From assembly GCF_900183975.1 (NCBI RefSeq), contig NZ_LT853882.1, positions 558,001-622,000 of the forward strand: a stretch of 64,000 nt of DNA. The letters are read 5' to 3'. Below the pieces are notes generated by a model. The model was not told where the DNA came from and searched no databases. It saw nothing but the letters and a program-made list of their open reading frames with translations. Source of the stretch: Xanthomonas fragariae. GTDB lineage: Bacteria; Pseudomonadota; Gammaproteobacteria; Xanthomonadales; Xanthomonadaceae. How positions within the stretch are numbered: position 1 is the stretch's first letter; every line of letters begins with the position of its first letter. Shown in pieces: positions 39,460 to 48,578 of the stretch. The position numbers were made by a program, and so were the translations under genes.

Positions 39460-41319
39460 ATGGATGTGGCGGCTAAACTGAACGAGGCTCAGATCATACG
39501 GGTGGCGGTCATTGACGATGACCTGTCCGCCCGAATCACCCATGCGGACCTGCAGATCGCAGATGCCCATGTGGCTGCCTTATTGAATGACCTGACCGAT
39601 CCCGACCGTGAAGAATACCTCGCGCTTCTGACTCGCGAGGGGCGCGTGCCCGACGAAATGGACGATCTCGTGGAACCCCTGGCTGAAGAAGCAATTCGTG
39701 TGCAAGCGCCTGAGCGCCTGCGCACCGCCGCCGAGGCCGTTCTGACAGCGCGTCGGGGACACGCCGCGCCAGTTCAACGGGTCATCGATCTGCTCAAGGA
39801 ACTAGGGGTCGAGGCAGGCAACATCGATACATATTCGAGCCCCCAAATCCCGCACGACCAGCTCTACGATTTGATTATCGTGGACTACTTTCTGGTCGAT
39901 GCCACGACAAATGCAACATTGCCGTTTATCCGCGAAGTGCGGGAAACCCATCAGGAGCTGGAGCGCCCCTTACAGGTCATCCTAATGTCCTCGCACGAGG
40001 AGCAGCTGAAGGCAGATTTCAAGACCATTCGCCCGGAGCTCAAGGTATCGAGCTCGCGCATGCGGATCATGGAAAAGCCTGCCACCGATACGCACCTAGT
40101 GGCATGGCGGGCGGCGCTGTGGCAATTGGCGAGCGACCGCGCGGATGTCACCAAGATGGAGCGCTTCATCAATGATGCGGGGACCGCGCTCGCCGCGGCC
40201 GCCAGTGCGACAGCCAGCAAGTTGTGGGAGTTGGACCTGCAGGCCATGGACCTGCTGCACGAGTTGGCGTCCAAGGACAACGACGATTACGTCCGTTACG
40301 TGGAAGACACGATCAGTCGGCGCTTGTTGTCCGATCTCGAAGCCGATGGCGGGATGCGCCCCGCGTTGCAGCAGTTAGATGCCAGCTTGCTCGATCATCG
40401 CGCCGCCAACCTGCTGTCACCTGTCGCCGAGGTCGGAGACTCGCGCGCGGCGATCCACGGCCTGATGCACAGCATGGAGTGGCGTGCCGGTGTAGTGGGC
40501 CTACCCCCGTACCCGGCGGGTGAGGGGCCTCTGGTGCAGGCGCACTGGATCCGCAAGCACCTTCGGTTCGGCATGGTGTTGCGTGACCCTGAAGGCACAG
40601 ACTGGTTGAACCTGACCCAGGCTTGCGATCTGGCGCAGACGAAAGAGTCCGAGTTCAACAGCTCCACCGTCCTGTTCGTGCGTGGCCAACGCACGCTGCC
40701 GGCGGTCACGCTTGATGGCAATTACTACGTGCCGATGAGCGCCATGATGGCCAACTCAGAGAATCACGTATTGACGTGGAATCTACGCGACGTTCGTGCC
40801 GAGTCGATCTTGTCCTTCGGCGTCACTTACGGCGTTGGCTGGCAAATGGTCGGTGAAATGCGCCCGGATGTGGCGCAGAACATTGCGGCCCAGTATGGGG
40901 CACGTGCAGCCCGAGTGGGATTGCCAGTTACGCTGTCGGTCTGGCGGCTGGCTGGCGTTGCGACACTGCTCGCAGACCTGCGTGTAGCCGTGGCCGATGC
41001 GCCTGTGGACGGACTATCGCAGGTGGGACATGCCATTCAGCGGGCCAAGGCCAAGCAGCACGAACTTCACCTCGATCTATCGTCTGTAAACGATTTGCTT
41101 ACCGCACATAGCGAAGCCCTCGATGCCAACGTGGTGCGGCTGTTGACCGGCCTTACCATTAAACCGCGGGGGAAAACCGACATAGGTGGTCGTATTGTCT
41201 GCGTGTACTGCACCGCTTCGCCAACAGCAGAAGAGGCGCTTCAGGCTTTGGACGCGGGATTTCTGCAAGATGTCAGGAACAATACAAAGTTCATCATCCT
41301 ACTGTGGAGCGCTTCCTGA
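39460..41319 (+). CDS. Expanded receiver-domain protein paired with the GHKL kinase
   Basis: The 619-residue protein begins with a receiver-like acidic cluster VIDDDLSA (Asp19-21). The phospho-acceptor strand LIIVDYFLVD is only reached near residue 143, so the receiver carries an ~80-residue insertion. ILMSSHEEQ and the conserved Lys of MRIMEKP (~204) complete the domain. The remaining ~400 residues have no recognised output domain; a LTQACDL motif near 385 recalls a conserved SQxCDL element in uncharacterised proteins. No DNA-binding helix-turn-helix is seen. Two-base spacing to the kinase implies a cognate pair. Confidence 0.72.
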   Translation: MDVAAKLNEAQIIRVAVIDDDLSARITHADLQIADAHVAALLNDLTDPDREEYLALLTREGRVPDEMDDLVEPLAEEAIRVQAPERLRTAAEAVLTARRGHAAPVQRVIDLLKELGVEAGNIDTYSSPQIPHDQLYDLIIVDYFLVDATTNATLPFIREVRETHQELERPLQVILMSSHEEQLKADFKTIRPELKVSSSRMRIMEKPATDTHLVAWRAALWQLASDRADVTKMERFINDAGTALAAAASATASKLWELDLQAMDLLHELASKDNDDYVRYVEDTISRRLLSDLEADGGMRPALQQLDASLLDHRAANLLSPVAEVGDSRAAIHGLMHSMEWRAGVVGLPPYPAGEGPLVQAHWIRKHLRFGMVLRDPEGTDWLNLTQACDLAQTKESEFNSSTVLFVRGQRTLPAVTLDGNYYVPMSAMMANSENHVLTWNLRDVRAESILSFGVTYGVGWQMVGEMRPDVAQNIAAQYGARAARVGLPVTLSVWRLAGVATLLADLRVAVADAPVDGLSQVGHAIQRAKAKQHELHLDLSSVNDLLTAHSEALDANVVRLLTGLTIKPRGKTDIGGRIVCVYCTASPTAEEALQALDAGFLQDVRNNTKFIILLWSAS

Positions 41320-41421
41320 GCGCAGACATAGGAAAACGTTGCGGGCCAGACAAGCGCTGGGCATCCTGGTTGCTCTACGTAAGTTAGCAGGTTCACCCAT
41401 GTGGTACTCCACATGCAATGG

Positions 41422-41514
41422 TGGTGCCCCTGGCCGGGATCGAACCGGCACTTGCCGCTTATCTGGCGCTGACGGGATATAAATCCGCTGCTCTACCAAT
41501 TGAGCTACAGGGGC
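41422..41514 (-). tRNA. tRNA gene with leucine-like arms and unusual UAU anticodon loop
   Basis: The acceptor stem (GCCCCTG with CAGGGGC, plus A and encoded CCA) and T-arm (GCCGG TTCGATC CCGGC) pair perfectly and resemble bacterial tRNA-Leu. The D-arm GCTC-AATTGGTA-GAGC is class I-like. The anticodon arm GCGGA/CCCGT has one A-C mismatch and one G-T pair, with loop TTTATAT, which would put UAU at 34-36. A 22-base variable region follows. The isotype is uncertain; a degraded or chimeric tRNA at the island edge is possible. Confidence 0.68.
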
Positions 41515-41683
41515 GTGATCGGTTGGATCACACCCGTATTCGGAAGTAGCAAGGATCGTAGAGTCTCAGCATGAAAAAAGGATAGCACGCTCACATCGCA
41601 TTGCATCCTTAGCCAATGGATAAGACGCGGACGGACCGGTCTAGAATTTGGGGCATCTGCTACCAAATAGCGCATGTGACGAA

Positions 41684-41717
41684 CAAAGGCCCCGGCATGC
41701 CGGGGCCTTTGTTTTTT
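41684..41717 (+). terminator. Strong intrinsic terminator
   Basis: CAAAGGCCCCGGCA and its inverse TGCCGGGGCCTTTG (41684-41711) form a perfect stem followed by TTTTTT on the plus strand. The gene it would end is unclear: the receiver gene stops 365 bases upstream and the tRNA is on the other strand. Confidence 0.8.
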
Positions 41718-41876
41718 GACTATTGGCTTTTTGATATTTTCTGCGCGATCACACTTGTTCCCGCCGCCACAAGATGTGGACTTTGAGGTGCGCATGTACG
41801 CTAATTTGCGCGCACGGCGGCCGTTCCCGTGTCGTGTACGAAGGATCGGGGAACTCCATGGATCGAGAGAATAACG

Positions 41877-42367
41877 ATGAATAAGTTTTTAGTAGGCGCT
41901 TTAGCGCTCGGTGTGGTGATTGGGTTTTCGCTGCCGTTGAACAGCTGGGCGGCGAAAAAACATACTGGTACGCCGGCCTGGATGAATGCTGACGGTGAAG
42001 TGATAAAGTCGTCCGACGTCGAGGCTGGCTATGGCGAGACCGTCAAGGGAGCCAATGACTATGAGGGCGAAATCACCGGCAAGCCTGCACCGGGCAGTAA
42101 GTTTACCCAGCTGAAGATCGGCATGCCGATGAAGCAGGTCACCGATCTGATCGGGCAGCCGACTGACCAGGGTTCCTATGTCACCGGCAAAGCCTTCATC
42201 CCGTTCTTCTAGGGTGGAGATCGCTATCGCTATGAGATGGCCTGCAAAGGCTAGGGTCGTCTGGTGTTCGCCGGCAAATCTTCGCCGGCAAATCGATGGA
42301 TACCAGCGGCAACCTGATCTGGATCATCCACAACAAGAACGATAGCGGCTACCGCGAATGGGTTTGA
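41877..42367 (+). pseudogene. Inactivated small exported protein (BamE/SmpA-like)
   Basis: ATG 41877 opens a secreted protein (signal MNKFLVGALALGVVIGFSLP) with a SmpA/OmlA-like segment FTQLKIGMPMKQVTDLIGQP. A TAG at 42210-42212 ends it, and a second TAG follows in frame. TTCGCCGGCAAATC is duplicated in tandem (42267-42280 and 42281-42294), shifting the frame. With one copy removed and the stops read through, the protein ends NLIWIIHNKNDSGYREWV at TGA 42365. Three lesions make it a clear pseudogene. Confidence 0.85.
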
Positions 42368-42394
42368 AACGCCCGGTTCTTCCGGGCGTTTTTT
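42368..42394 (+). terminator. Intrinsic terminator after the BamE-like pseudogene
   Basis: AACGCCCGG (42368-42376), a short loop and CCGGGCGTT (42382-42390) followed by TTTT. It begins at the last base of the ancestral stop codon. Confidence 0.88.
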
Positions 42395-42547
42395 AGGTCT
42401 GCAGCTCTGTGCATGGCGCCGTTACGTGCGGCTATCGTTCACCGCATTCCGCAACGGCCTCCCTGATGCAGGGGGAGCGCTGCCCAGAGACGTGTCGTGC
42501 CTGTGGGCATTCGGCTGGATGCCGGCTCAGGAGTTGGTGCGTTGAAA

Positions 42548-42790
42548 ATGATAATCGTATTGATAGCGCTTGGCGCTTGGTGCTGCTTGCTGTGCGGGTG
42601 CAGCGGCACGGCTTTGCGTTGGCGTTGCAAGGCGGTGTCATCGGCGGATTGCTGCTGACCGTGTTCGGGGCCTTCAAGTTGTACGGATTACTGGGCGCCG
42701 GCCTGGCGATGGGCATCAGCGTGGCGCTGATTGCCGGGCGCTCGATGCGGAACTGGACGATGTCACCGCGCCCGCATAATCGCGGTGGCT
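42548..42790 (+). pseudogene. Frameshifted small membrane protein
   Basis: One frame starts MIIVLIALGAWCCLL and a second continues LLAVRVQRHGFALALQGG, then VIGGLLLTVFGAFKLYGLLGAG. Joined near 42585 they give a plausible ~70-residue protein with two membrane helices. No family is recognised. A single frameshift, possibly in the repeated GCGCTTGG context, separates the halves. Confidence 0.5.
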
Positions 42791-42799
42791 GGAATTGCC

Positions 42800-43336
42800 G
42801 GGCATCGCACAGGACGCGACCGTGGTGGGTGCCTTGCCCCGGTCGATTTCCGATCATCCACGTCGATGCCAGCGGCGGTCACGCCGGGACGGCCGAACGA
42901 ATCGCGGAAAGCCGCTACGCCGATGACGCACCGTGACCGTGCCGTGGTTGCGGGCTGGCGGCGCCTGGCTGGTCGGCGGTTTGGCACTGCGTGTGCTGCA
43001 TAGCGTTGGCCGCCAATCGTAACGACTGACTCCCATATGCGTCGCAGTACGGTTTGCCGCTGCGGCGCGAAGGTCCGACAATGGGCCTCCCCCCGTCGCC
43101 AAGGCAGTCGCATTGCCCGTCGTGTTCGACCGACCACAGTTCGCGCGCCCCGCGCTTGCGGCGGCGATGCGCGTGGGATCCATCGACAAGCCTGCGTCGT
43201 GGCGCAAGGCCGGCATTCAACGGCTGAGCCATGGCCTCTGCCAGCGCAGCGCTCAGACGTGGGCGTTCTCTGCATTAGCTGCGTCTCCGATCCCCATTGC
43301 CGATTCTCCATTCCCCCGACTTAACGAGCTAAGCCC
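42800..43336. other. Region upstream of pgk without a recognisable gene
   Basis: Open frames here on both strands look like shadows of high GC content. At 43287-43321 lies a tract CGATCCCCATTGCCGATTC plus CCATTCCCCCGAC that belongs to the same GATTCGGG/CCAATCCC intergenic repeat type seen at 61.7 kb. The pgk promoter must lie in this interval. Confidence 0.5.
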
Positions 43337-44512
43337 ATGTCCATTGTCCGCATGACCGACCTCGACCTGACCGGCAAGCGCGTGCTGATCCGCCAGGATC
43401 TCAACGTGCCGATCGACAACGGCCAGATCACCTCCGAGCAGCGCATCACCGCCTCGGTGCCCACCATCAAATTGGCGCTGGAAAAGGGCGCTGCGGTGAT
43501 GGTCACCTCGCACTTGGGCCGCCCCAAGGAAGGCCGCTGGACCGAACAAGATTCGCTGGCGCCGGTGGCCGCGCGTCTGACCGCTCTGCTGGGCGTGGAC
43601 GTGCCGTTGGTGCGCGACTGGGTCGATGGCGTGGAGGTCGCGCCGGGCCAGGTGGTGTTGCTGGAAAACTGCCGCATGAATGTCGGCGAGGGCAAGGACG
43701 ACCAGACGCTGGCGCGCAAGTACGCCGCGCTGTGCGATGTGTTCGTCATGGATGCGTTTGGCACTGCGCATCGCGCGCAGGCGTCTACGCATGGCGTGAT
43801 CGGTTTCGCTCCCGTTGCTGCGGGCGGCCCGCTGTTGATGGCCGAGCTTGACGCGCTGGCCAAGGCGCTGGACAACCCGGCCAAGCCGTTGCTGGCGATT
43901 GTGGCCGGCAGCAAGGTGTCGACCAAGCTGGAGCTGCTGTCCAACCTGGTCAACAAGGTCGACCAGCTCATCGTGGGCGGCGGCATCGCCAACACCTTCA
44001 TCGCCGCCGCCGGGCATGACGTTGGCAAGTCCTTGAACGAGCCGGATTTGATTCCGACCGCCAACCAGATCGTCGCCGATGCCAGGACGCGCGGCGCAGA
44101 GATTCCGTTGCCCACCGATGTGGTCGTCGCCAAGCAGTTCCTGCCCGATGCCGACGCCAGCGTGAAGTCGCTCGCTGAAGTCGAGGCCGATGATCTGATT
44201 CTGGACATCGGGCCACAGACTGCCGCGCGCTATGCCGAGCTGATCGCCAAGGCCGGTACCGTGGTGTGGAACGGGCCGGTTGGTGTGTTCGAATTCGAGC
44301 CCTTCAGCCACGGCACCGAAACGCTGGCGCGTGCCATCGCCGGTTCCAAAGCGTTCTCGATTGCCGGCGGTGGCGACACCTTGGCTGCGGTAGACAAGTA
44401 CGACATCGCCAACGACGTGACTTACATCTCCACCGGTGGCGGCGCGTTCCTCGAATTTCTGGAAGGCAAGACCCTGCCGGCCGTGGCTGCACTCCAGGCC
44501 CGCGGCAAGTGA
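43337..44512 (+). CDS. pgk: Phosphoglycerate kinase
   Basis: The 391-residue enzyme catalyses ATP formation from 1,3-bisphosphoglycerate. Landmarks in order are [21 protein letters not shown], the [10 protein letters not shown] and [13 protein letters not shown] loops, the hinge [11 protein letters not shown], and the nucleotide-binding [11 protein letters not shown] and GGGDTLAAV. It is full length. The TGA stop overlaps the GTG start of the phosphatase gene, so both belong to one transcription unit, followed by pyk. Confidence 0.97.
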   Translation: MSIVRMTDLDLTGKRVLIRQDLNVPIDNGQITSEQRITASVPTIKLALEKGAAVMVTSHLGRPKEGRWTEQDSLAPVAARLTALLGVDVPLVRDWVDGVEVAPGQVVLLENCRMNVGEGKDDQTLARKYAALCDVFVMDAFGTAHRAQASTHGVIGFAPVAAGGPLLMAELDALAKALDNPAKPLLAIVAGSKVSTKLELLSNLVNKVDQLIVGGGIANTFIAAAGHDVGKSLNEPDLIPTANQIVADARTRGAEIPLPTDVVVAKQFLPDADASVKSLAEVEADDLILDIGPQTAARYAELIAKAGTVVWNGPVGVFEFEPFSHGTETLARAIAGSKAFSIAGGGDTLAAVDKYDIANDVTYISTGGGAFLEFLEGKTLPAVAALQARGK

Positions 44513-45156
44513 GTGCAGCCACGCTGTTCTTCGATCTGGACGGCACCCTGGTCGATTCGGAGCCGGGCATCGTCGCCAGCATCGTGCATGCCTTCGACGA
44601 AGTGGGGCAGCCGCGTCCATCGGCGCAGACGCTGCGCGCGTGGATCGGCCCGCCACTGCGCGACAGCTTTAACGAATGCTTTCCGGATGATCCGGAACTG
44701 GTGCAGCGCGTGCTGGCGTCGTATCGCGGGCGTTACGACGCAGTGGGTTGGACCGAGCTCAGCGTGTTCGATGGCATCGATAATGTGATTGCAAGCCTGC
44801 ATCGCGCTGGTCATCGCTTGGCGGTGGTTACGTCAAAGAACGAACGCTACGCGCGCCGCATCGTCGAGCATTTGCCGTTCGGGGCTTGCTTCGAAGAGGT
44901 GATCGGTGCCAGCGAAGACGGCGAGCGCCGCTTCAAGCCGGGGCTGATCGCCGAAGCATTGCGTCGTTTGAATATCGAAAAAACCGGCTGCGTGATGATC
45001 GGCGACCGTCGCATGGATATCGACGGTGCCAACCACCACGGCATCCACAGCATCGGCGTGTTGTGGGGCTTCGGCGACGAAGCCGAGTTGCGCGCCGCAG
45101 GCGCCGGCGCAATCGCGCACGAGCCCGCCGAATTGCGTGCATTGATCGACGCGTAA
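44509..45156 (+). CDS. HAD-superfamily phosphatase, phosphoglycolate phosphatase-like
   Basis: GTG 44509 overlaps the pgk stop, giving 215 residues. HAD motif I is [12 protein letters not shown], motif II VVTSKN, motif III Lys in RRFKPGL and motif [15 protein letters not shown] helical C1 cap lies between I and II. This matches Gph/PgpB-type phosphatases acting on small phosphorylated metabolites; the location between pgk and pyk suggests metabolite repair in glycolysis. Exact substrate is unknown. Confidence 0.86.
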   Translation: MSAATLFFDLDGTLVDSEPGIVASIVHAFDEVGQPRPSAQTLRAWIGPPLRDSFNECFPDDPELVQRVLASYRGRYDAVGWTELSVFDGIDNVIASLHRAGHRLAVVTSKNERYARRIVEHLPFGACFEEVIGASEDGERRFKPGLIAEALRRLNIEKTGCVMIGDRRMDIDGANHHGIHSIGVLWGFGDEAELRAAGAGAIAHEPAELRALIDA

Positions 45157-45354
45157 ACAGTCTGTTCTTCACTGCCGCCGCGTTAGGGTTGCACCCGCAT
45201 CGTCAGCCCGCAGCACGGGCGCGCTGCGCAAGCGTACGTACTGTCCCGCATTGTATTCACGACATGCCGGAATACGAGGGTGGCTATGCCGCAATGCCAT
45301 TCTTGGGACGTAACGCGTGTGTTAAGTTCCGCGGCTTGTATAGGGGAGGCCATC

Positions 45355-46821
45355 ATGAAAGAGCGTCAACGCCGCACCAAGATCCTCGCCACACTCGGAC
45401 CGGCAACGGATCCGCCCGGTGTGCTGGACGCCTTGTTCAAGGCGGGCGTCAACGTGGTGCGCCTCAACTTCAGCCATGGCGACCCGTCCGGCCAGGCCAA
45501 GCGTGCCGCTGAAGTGCGTGCCGCCGCCGTGCGCGTCGGCGCCGAAGTCGGCATCCTGGCCGATCTGCCGGGGCCGAAGATCCGCATCGAACGCTTCGCC
45601 GAAGGCAAGATCAAGCTGCGCATGGGCGAGCGCTTCGACCTGGTCGCCGATGCCAACGCGCCGGCCGGCGACCAGCATCAGGTGGGCGTCAGCTACCTGG
45701 GCTTGCCGCAGGACGTGACCGCCGGCGACGTGCTGCTGCTCGACGATGGCCTGGTGCAGTTGCAGGTGACCGAAGTCCAGGGGCAGCGCATCGTCACCAC
45801 CGTGCTCAACGATGGCGTGTTGTCCGACCGCAAGGGTTTGAACAAGCAGGGCGGCGGTCTGTCGCTGGGCGCGTTGACCGAGCGCGACAAGGAGCTGATC
45901 GGCATCGTCGCCAAGATCGGCGTGGACTTCATCGCAGTGTCGTTCTGCCGCAACGCCGAAGACATGAACGATGCGCGCCGCATCGCGCGCCAGCACGGCT
46001 GCGATGCCGCGCTGGTGTCCAAGATCGAGCGCACCGAAGCGATCGAGAACCTGGTCGAGATCGTCGAAGCCTCCGATGTGGTGATGGTTGCGCGTGGCGA
46101 TCTGGGCGTGGAAATCGGCGACGCCGAATTGCCGGGATTGCAGAAGAAGATCATCCGCGAATCGCTGGCGCAGAACAAAGTGGTGATTACCGCCACGCAG
46201 ATGCTGCAATCGATGGTGGAAAGCCCGATCCCGACCCGCGCCGAAGTGCTCGACGTGGCCAACGCCGTCATCGATGGTACCGATGCGGTGATGCTCTCGG
46301 CCGAAACCGCCGCCGGCGCCTACCCGGTGCGTGCGGTGGAAGCGATGGCGCGTATCTGTCTGGGTGCCGAGCGTCAGTTCGAATTCGATACCGATTTCCA
46401 AGCGGCGCAACGCAATCTGCAGCGCGCCGACCAGGCGATCGCGATGGCCACCATGTTCCTGTCCGAGCACATCGGTCTGGCCGGTGTCGTTGCGTTGACC
46501 GAGTCAGGCGGCACGCCGCGTTACCTGTCGCGTTTTCGCTCCAACATGCCGATCTACGCTTTCACCCGTCACGATGGCGCACGCCGCCACATGGCGATGA
46601 TGCGTGGTGTGTTCCCGATCAGCTTCGACAGCCGCGGCCTGACCCCGCGCGAAGCCGCGCGTGCGGCGATCCGTCTGCTGGTGGAGAACGAGCGCATGGG
46701 ACCCGGTGCACGCGTGGTGTTCACCAGCGGCGAGCACATGGAAACACACGGTGCCACCAACACGCTGCGTCTGCTGGAAGTGGGCGAAGACGGCCGCGCC
46801 AGCGGCTTGGGCGAGCTGTAA
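45355..46821 (+). CDS. pyk: Pyruvate kinase
   Basis: The 488-residue enzyme transfers phosphate from PEP to ADP. ATG 45355 follows GGGAGG by several bases; an upstream in-frame start at 45280 adds a non-conserved tail. Visible motifs are KILATLGPATD, NFSHGDP, GPKIRIERF, the B domain, SKIERTEAIENL, MVARGDLGVEIG, and TATQMLQSM. The C-terminal allosteric domain is complete (SGGTPRYLSRFR). Confidence 0.96.
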   Translation: MKERQRRTKILATLGPATDPPGVLDALFKAGVNVVRLNFSHGDPSGQAKRAAEVRAAAVRVGAEVGILADLPGPKIRIERFAEGKIKLRMGERFDLVADANAPAGDQHQVGVSYLGLPQDVTAGDVLLLDDGLVQLQVTEVQGQRIVTTVLNDGVLSDRKGLNKQGGGLSLGALTERDKELIGIVAKIGVDFIAVSFCRNAEDMNDARRIARQHGCDAALVSKIERTEAIENLVEIVEASDVVMVARGDLGVEIGDAELPGLQKKIIRESLAQNKVVITATQMLQSMVESPIPTRAEVLDVANAVIDGTDAVMLSAETAAGAYPVRAVEAMARICLGAERQFEFDTDFQAAQRNLQRADQAIAMATMFLSEHIGLAGVVALTESGGTPRYLSRFRSNMPIYAFTRHDGARRHMAMMRGVFPISFDSRGLTPREAARAAIRLLVENERMGPGARVVFTSGEHMETHGATNTLRLLEVGEDGRASGLGEL

Positions 46822-47362
46822 CGTCTGGGCTGATCGCATTGTGCGTCGTCGTTTGATGCGTGACGTGAGTAAGCGGCGTTGTGTGCAAACACGGCGGCGG
46901 CCTGCGGGTCGCCGTTGTGCTGTGTGAGGTCTGGTGTGTTGCACAGTGCGCCTGCATGCAGCATGCAGCATGCAGCATGCAGCGTCGCGCCAAGGCGCCA
47001 CGCCATCGGCATCATCTGATGAGCGTCCCACTCCAATCGCGCAAGCGGATCGCGATCGATAACAGCAGCTGCAACCCGCGCGCGTGTCGATAGCTGGTAT
47101 CGAATCTTCATCGTTCCACGCCCTGACCGCCGTACATGCAAGCATCCACACCGTGCGCGTCGCTGCATTGTCTCAAGTGCCCTACTGCTAGCGGTAGCGT
47201 CAGCACTCACCCCGTTGGCGGCGCACGCACCGCGATGCGAGCCGCGCCGCATATCCTGTCGCGTAAAATCCGTGTAATCGGTTGCAGACATTCCGTGAAG
47301 AAATGTGTACGACGTTCGTCGCTATACTTTCGTTATCCCCCCGTAGCTGCCACAGGAACTAC
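46822..47362. other. Intergenic region between pyk and the aldolase gene
   Basis: No convincing gene is seen in these 540 bases. It contains the CATGCAG tandem repeat (separate entry) and the aldolase promoter region. The long antisense open frames here have arginine-rich shadow composition. Confidence 0.5.
46954..46983. repeat. Tandem heptamer GCATGCA
   Basis: About 4.3 units of a 7-base repeat, each containing the palindrome GCATGC. Copy number is likely variable between strains. Confidence 0.9.
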
Positions 47363-48367
47363 ATGAGCATCGAACAGCTTGCCGAAACCGCCCAGGCCAT
47401 GGTCGCCCCGGGCAAGGGCATCATCGCCATCGACGAATCGACCAGCACGATCGCCAAGCGTTTTGCCAGCGTCGGTATCGAGAACATCGAAGAAAACCGT
47501 CGCGCTTACCGCGAACTGCTGCTGACCACGCCCAAGCTGAGCCACTACATCTCCGGCGCCATTCTGTTCGATGAGACCATCCGTCAGAAGACCAAGGACG
47601 GCATGCCGTTCGCCGAGTACATGACCGCGCACGGCATCATCCCAGGCATCAAGGTCGACAAGGGCGCGCAGGCGCTGGCCGGTATGCCGGGCGAGCTGGT
47701 GACCGAAGGCCTGGACGGGCTACGGGCACGGCTTGAGGAGTACTACACGCTGGGCGCGCGTTTCGCCAAGTGGCGCGCGGTCATCAACATCGGCGAAGAC
47801 ATCCCGTCCGGCACCTGCATCGAGGCCAACTCGCATGCGCTGGCGCGCTACGCCGCGCTGTGTCAGGAGCAGGGCCTGGTGCCGATGGTCGAGCCGGAAG
47901 TGATCATGGACGGCGACCACGACATCGAGACCTGCTACGAAGTCACCGAAGCTACGCTGCGTTCGCTATTCGGCGCACTGTATGAGCAGAATGTCGTGCT
48001 CGAAGGCACCATCCTGAAGGCCTCGATGGTCATCTCGGGCAAGGGCTGCGAAGAGCAGGCAAGCGTCGAAGAAGTGGCCGAGTCCACCGTGATGTGCCTG
48101 AAGTCCACCGTGCCGGCGATCCTGCCGGGCATCGTGTTCCTGTCCGGCGGCCAGACCGACGAGCAATCCACCGCGCACCTCAACGAGATGCACCAGCTCG
48201 GCAATCTGCCGTGGCCGCTGAGCTTCTCTTATGGCCGCGCCATGCAGCAGGCCGCACTGAAGCTGTGGGCCAAGGACATGACCGGCAACTTCGCCAAGGC
48301 GCAGCAGATCATTTATGAGCGCGCCAAGGAAAACGGCCTGGCCGCGCTGGGCAAGTGGAAGGGCTGA
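47363..48367 (+). CDS. fba: Class I fructose-bisphosphate aldolase
   Basis: The 334-residue protein is a eukaryote-type class I (Schiff-base) aldolase: GKGIIAIDESTSTIAKRF, ENRRAYRELL, GIKVDKGAQ, VEPEVIMDG, the Schiff-base lysine in EGTILKASMV (near residue 219), and FLSGGQTDEQST. It splits fructose-1,6-bisphosphate without metal. ATG 47363 starts the conserved MSIEQLAETAQ. A terminator follows. The window thus carries tkt, gapA, pgk, pyk and fba within 38 kb. Confidence 0.96.
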   Translation: MSIEQLAETAQAMVAPGKGIIAIDESTSTIAKRFASVGIENIEENRRAYRELLLTTPKLSHYISGAILFDETIRQKTKDGMPFAEYMTAHGIIPGIKVDKGAQALAGMPGELVTEGLDGLRARLEEYYTLGARFAKWRAVINIGEDIPSGTCIEANSHALARYAALCQEQGLVPMVEPEVIMDGDHDIETCYEVTEATLRSLFGALYEQNVVLEGTILKASMVISGKGCEEQASVEEVAESTVMCLKSTVPAILPGIVFLSGGQTDEQSTAHLNEMHQLGNLPWPLSFSYGRAMQQAALKLWAKDMTGNFAKAQQIIYERAKENGLAALGKWKG

Positions 48368-48412
48368 TCGTTTCGGCGGCCGCAAGGCCAGATCGCTTGT
48401 AAGACGCAAGAT

Positions 48413-48436
48413 GCCGGCAGCAATGCCGGCGTTTTT
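48413..48436 (+). terminator. Intrinsic terminator of the aldolase gene
   Basis: GCCGGC (48413-48418), loop AGCAAT, GCCGGC (48425-48430), then G and TTTTT, 46 bases after the fba stop. Confidence 0.85.
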
Positions 48437-48578
48437 GTTTGCATCGATAGAGCAGCATCCATGTGATGTCGAGTCGTGCATTTACTCATCACTTCCCTCG
48501 AACCGACATCAGGCACTGGCGCAACCCTTGATCAGGCGAGATGCAGATTCACGCATGCACTGAAGTCTTGAAGGAATG

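Noticed and set aside
37112..41319. Detocs-type three-gene two-component defence
   Set aside because: No TPR kinase, no separate second receiver and no PNP-type effector; the domain layout differs.
41614..41650. Possible tRNA-Arg 5' remnant (GCATCCTTAGCC, then GGATAAG)
   Set aside because: Only the first ~30 bases resemble a tRNA; no T-arm or acceptor partner follows, so chance cannot be excluded.
43253..44656. 467-residue minus-strand open frame across pgk
   Set aside because: Antisense shadow of pgk, which has full conserved motifs; the antisense product is His/Gly/Val-rich without domain.
46954..46983. Tandem repeats as a CRISPR array
   Set aside because: Short head-to-tail units without spacers; the same holds for the repeats at 15234 and 48678. 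No cas genes are present.
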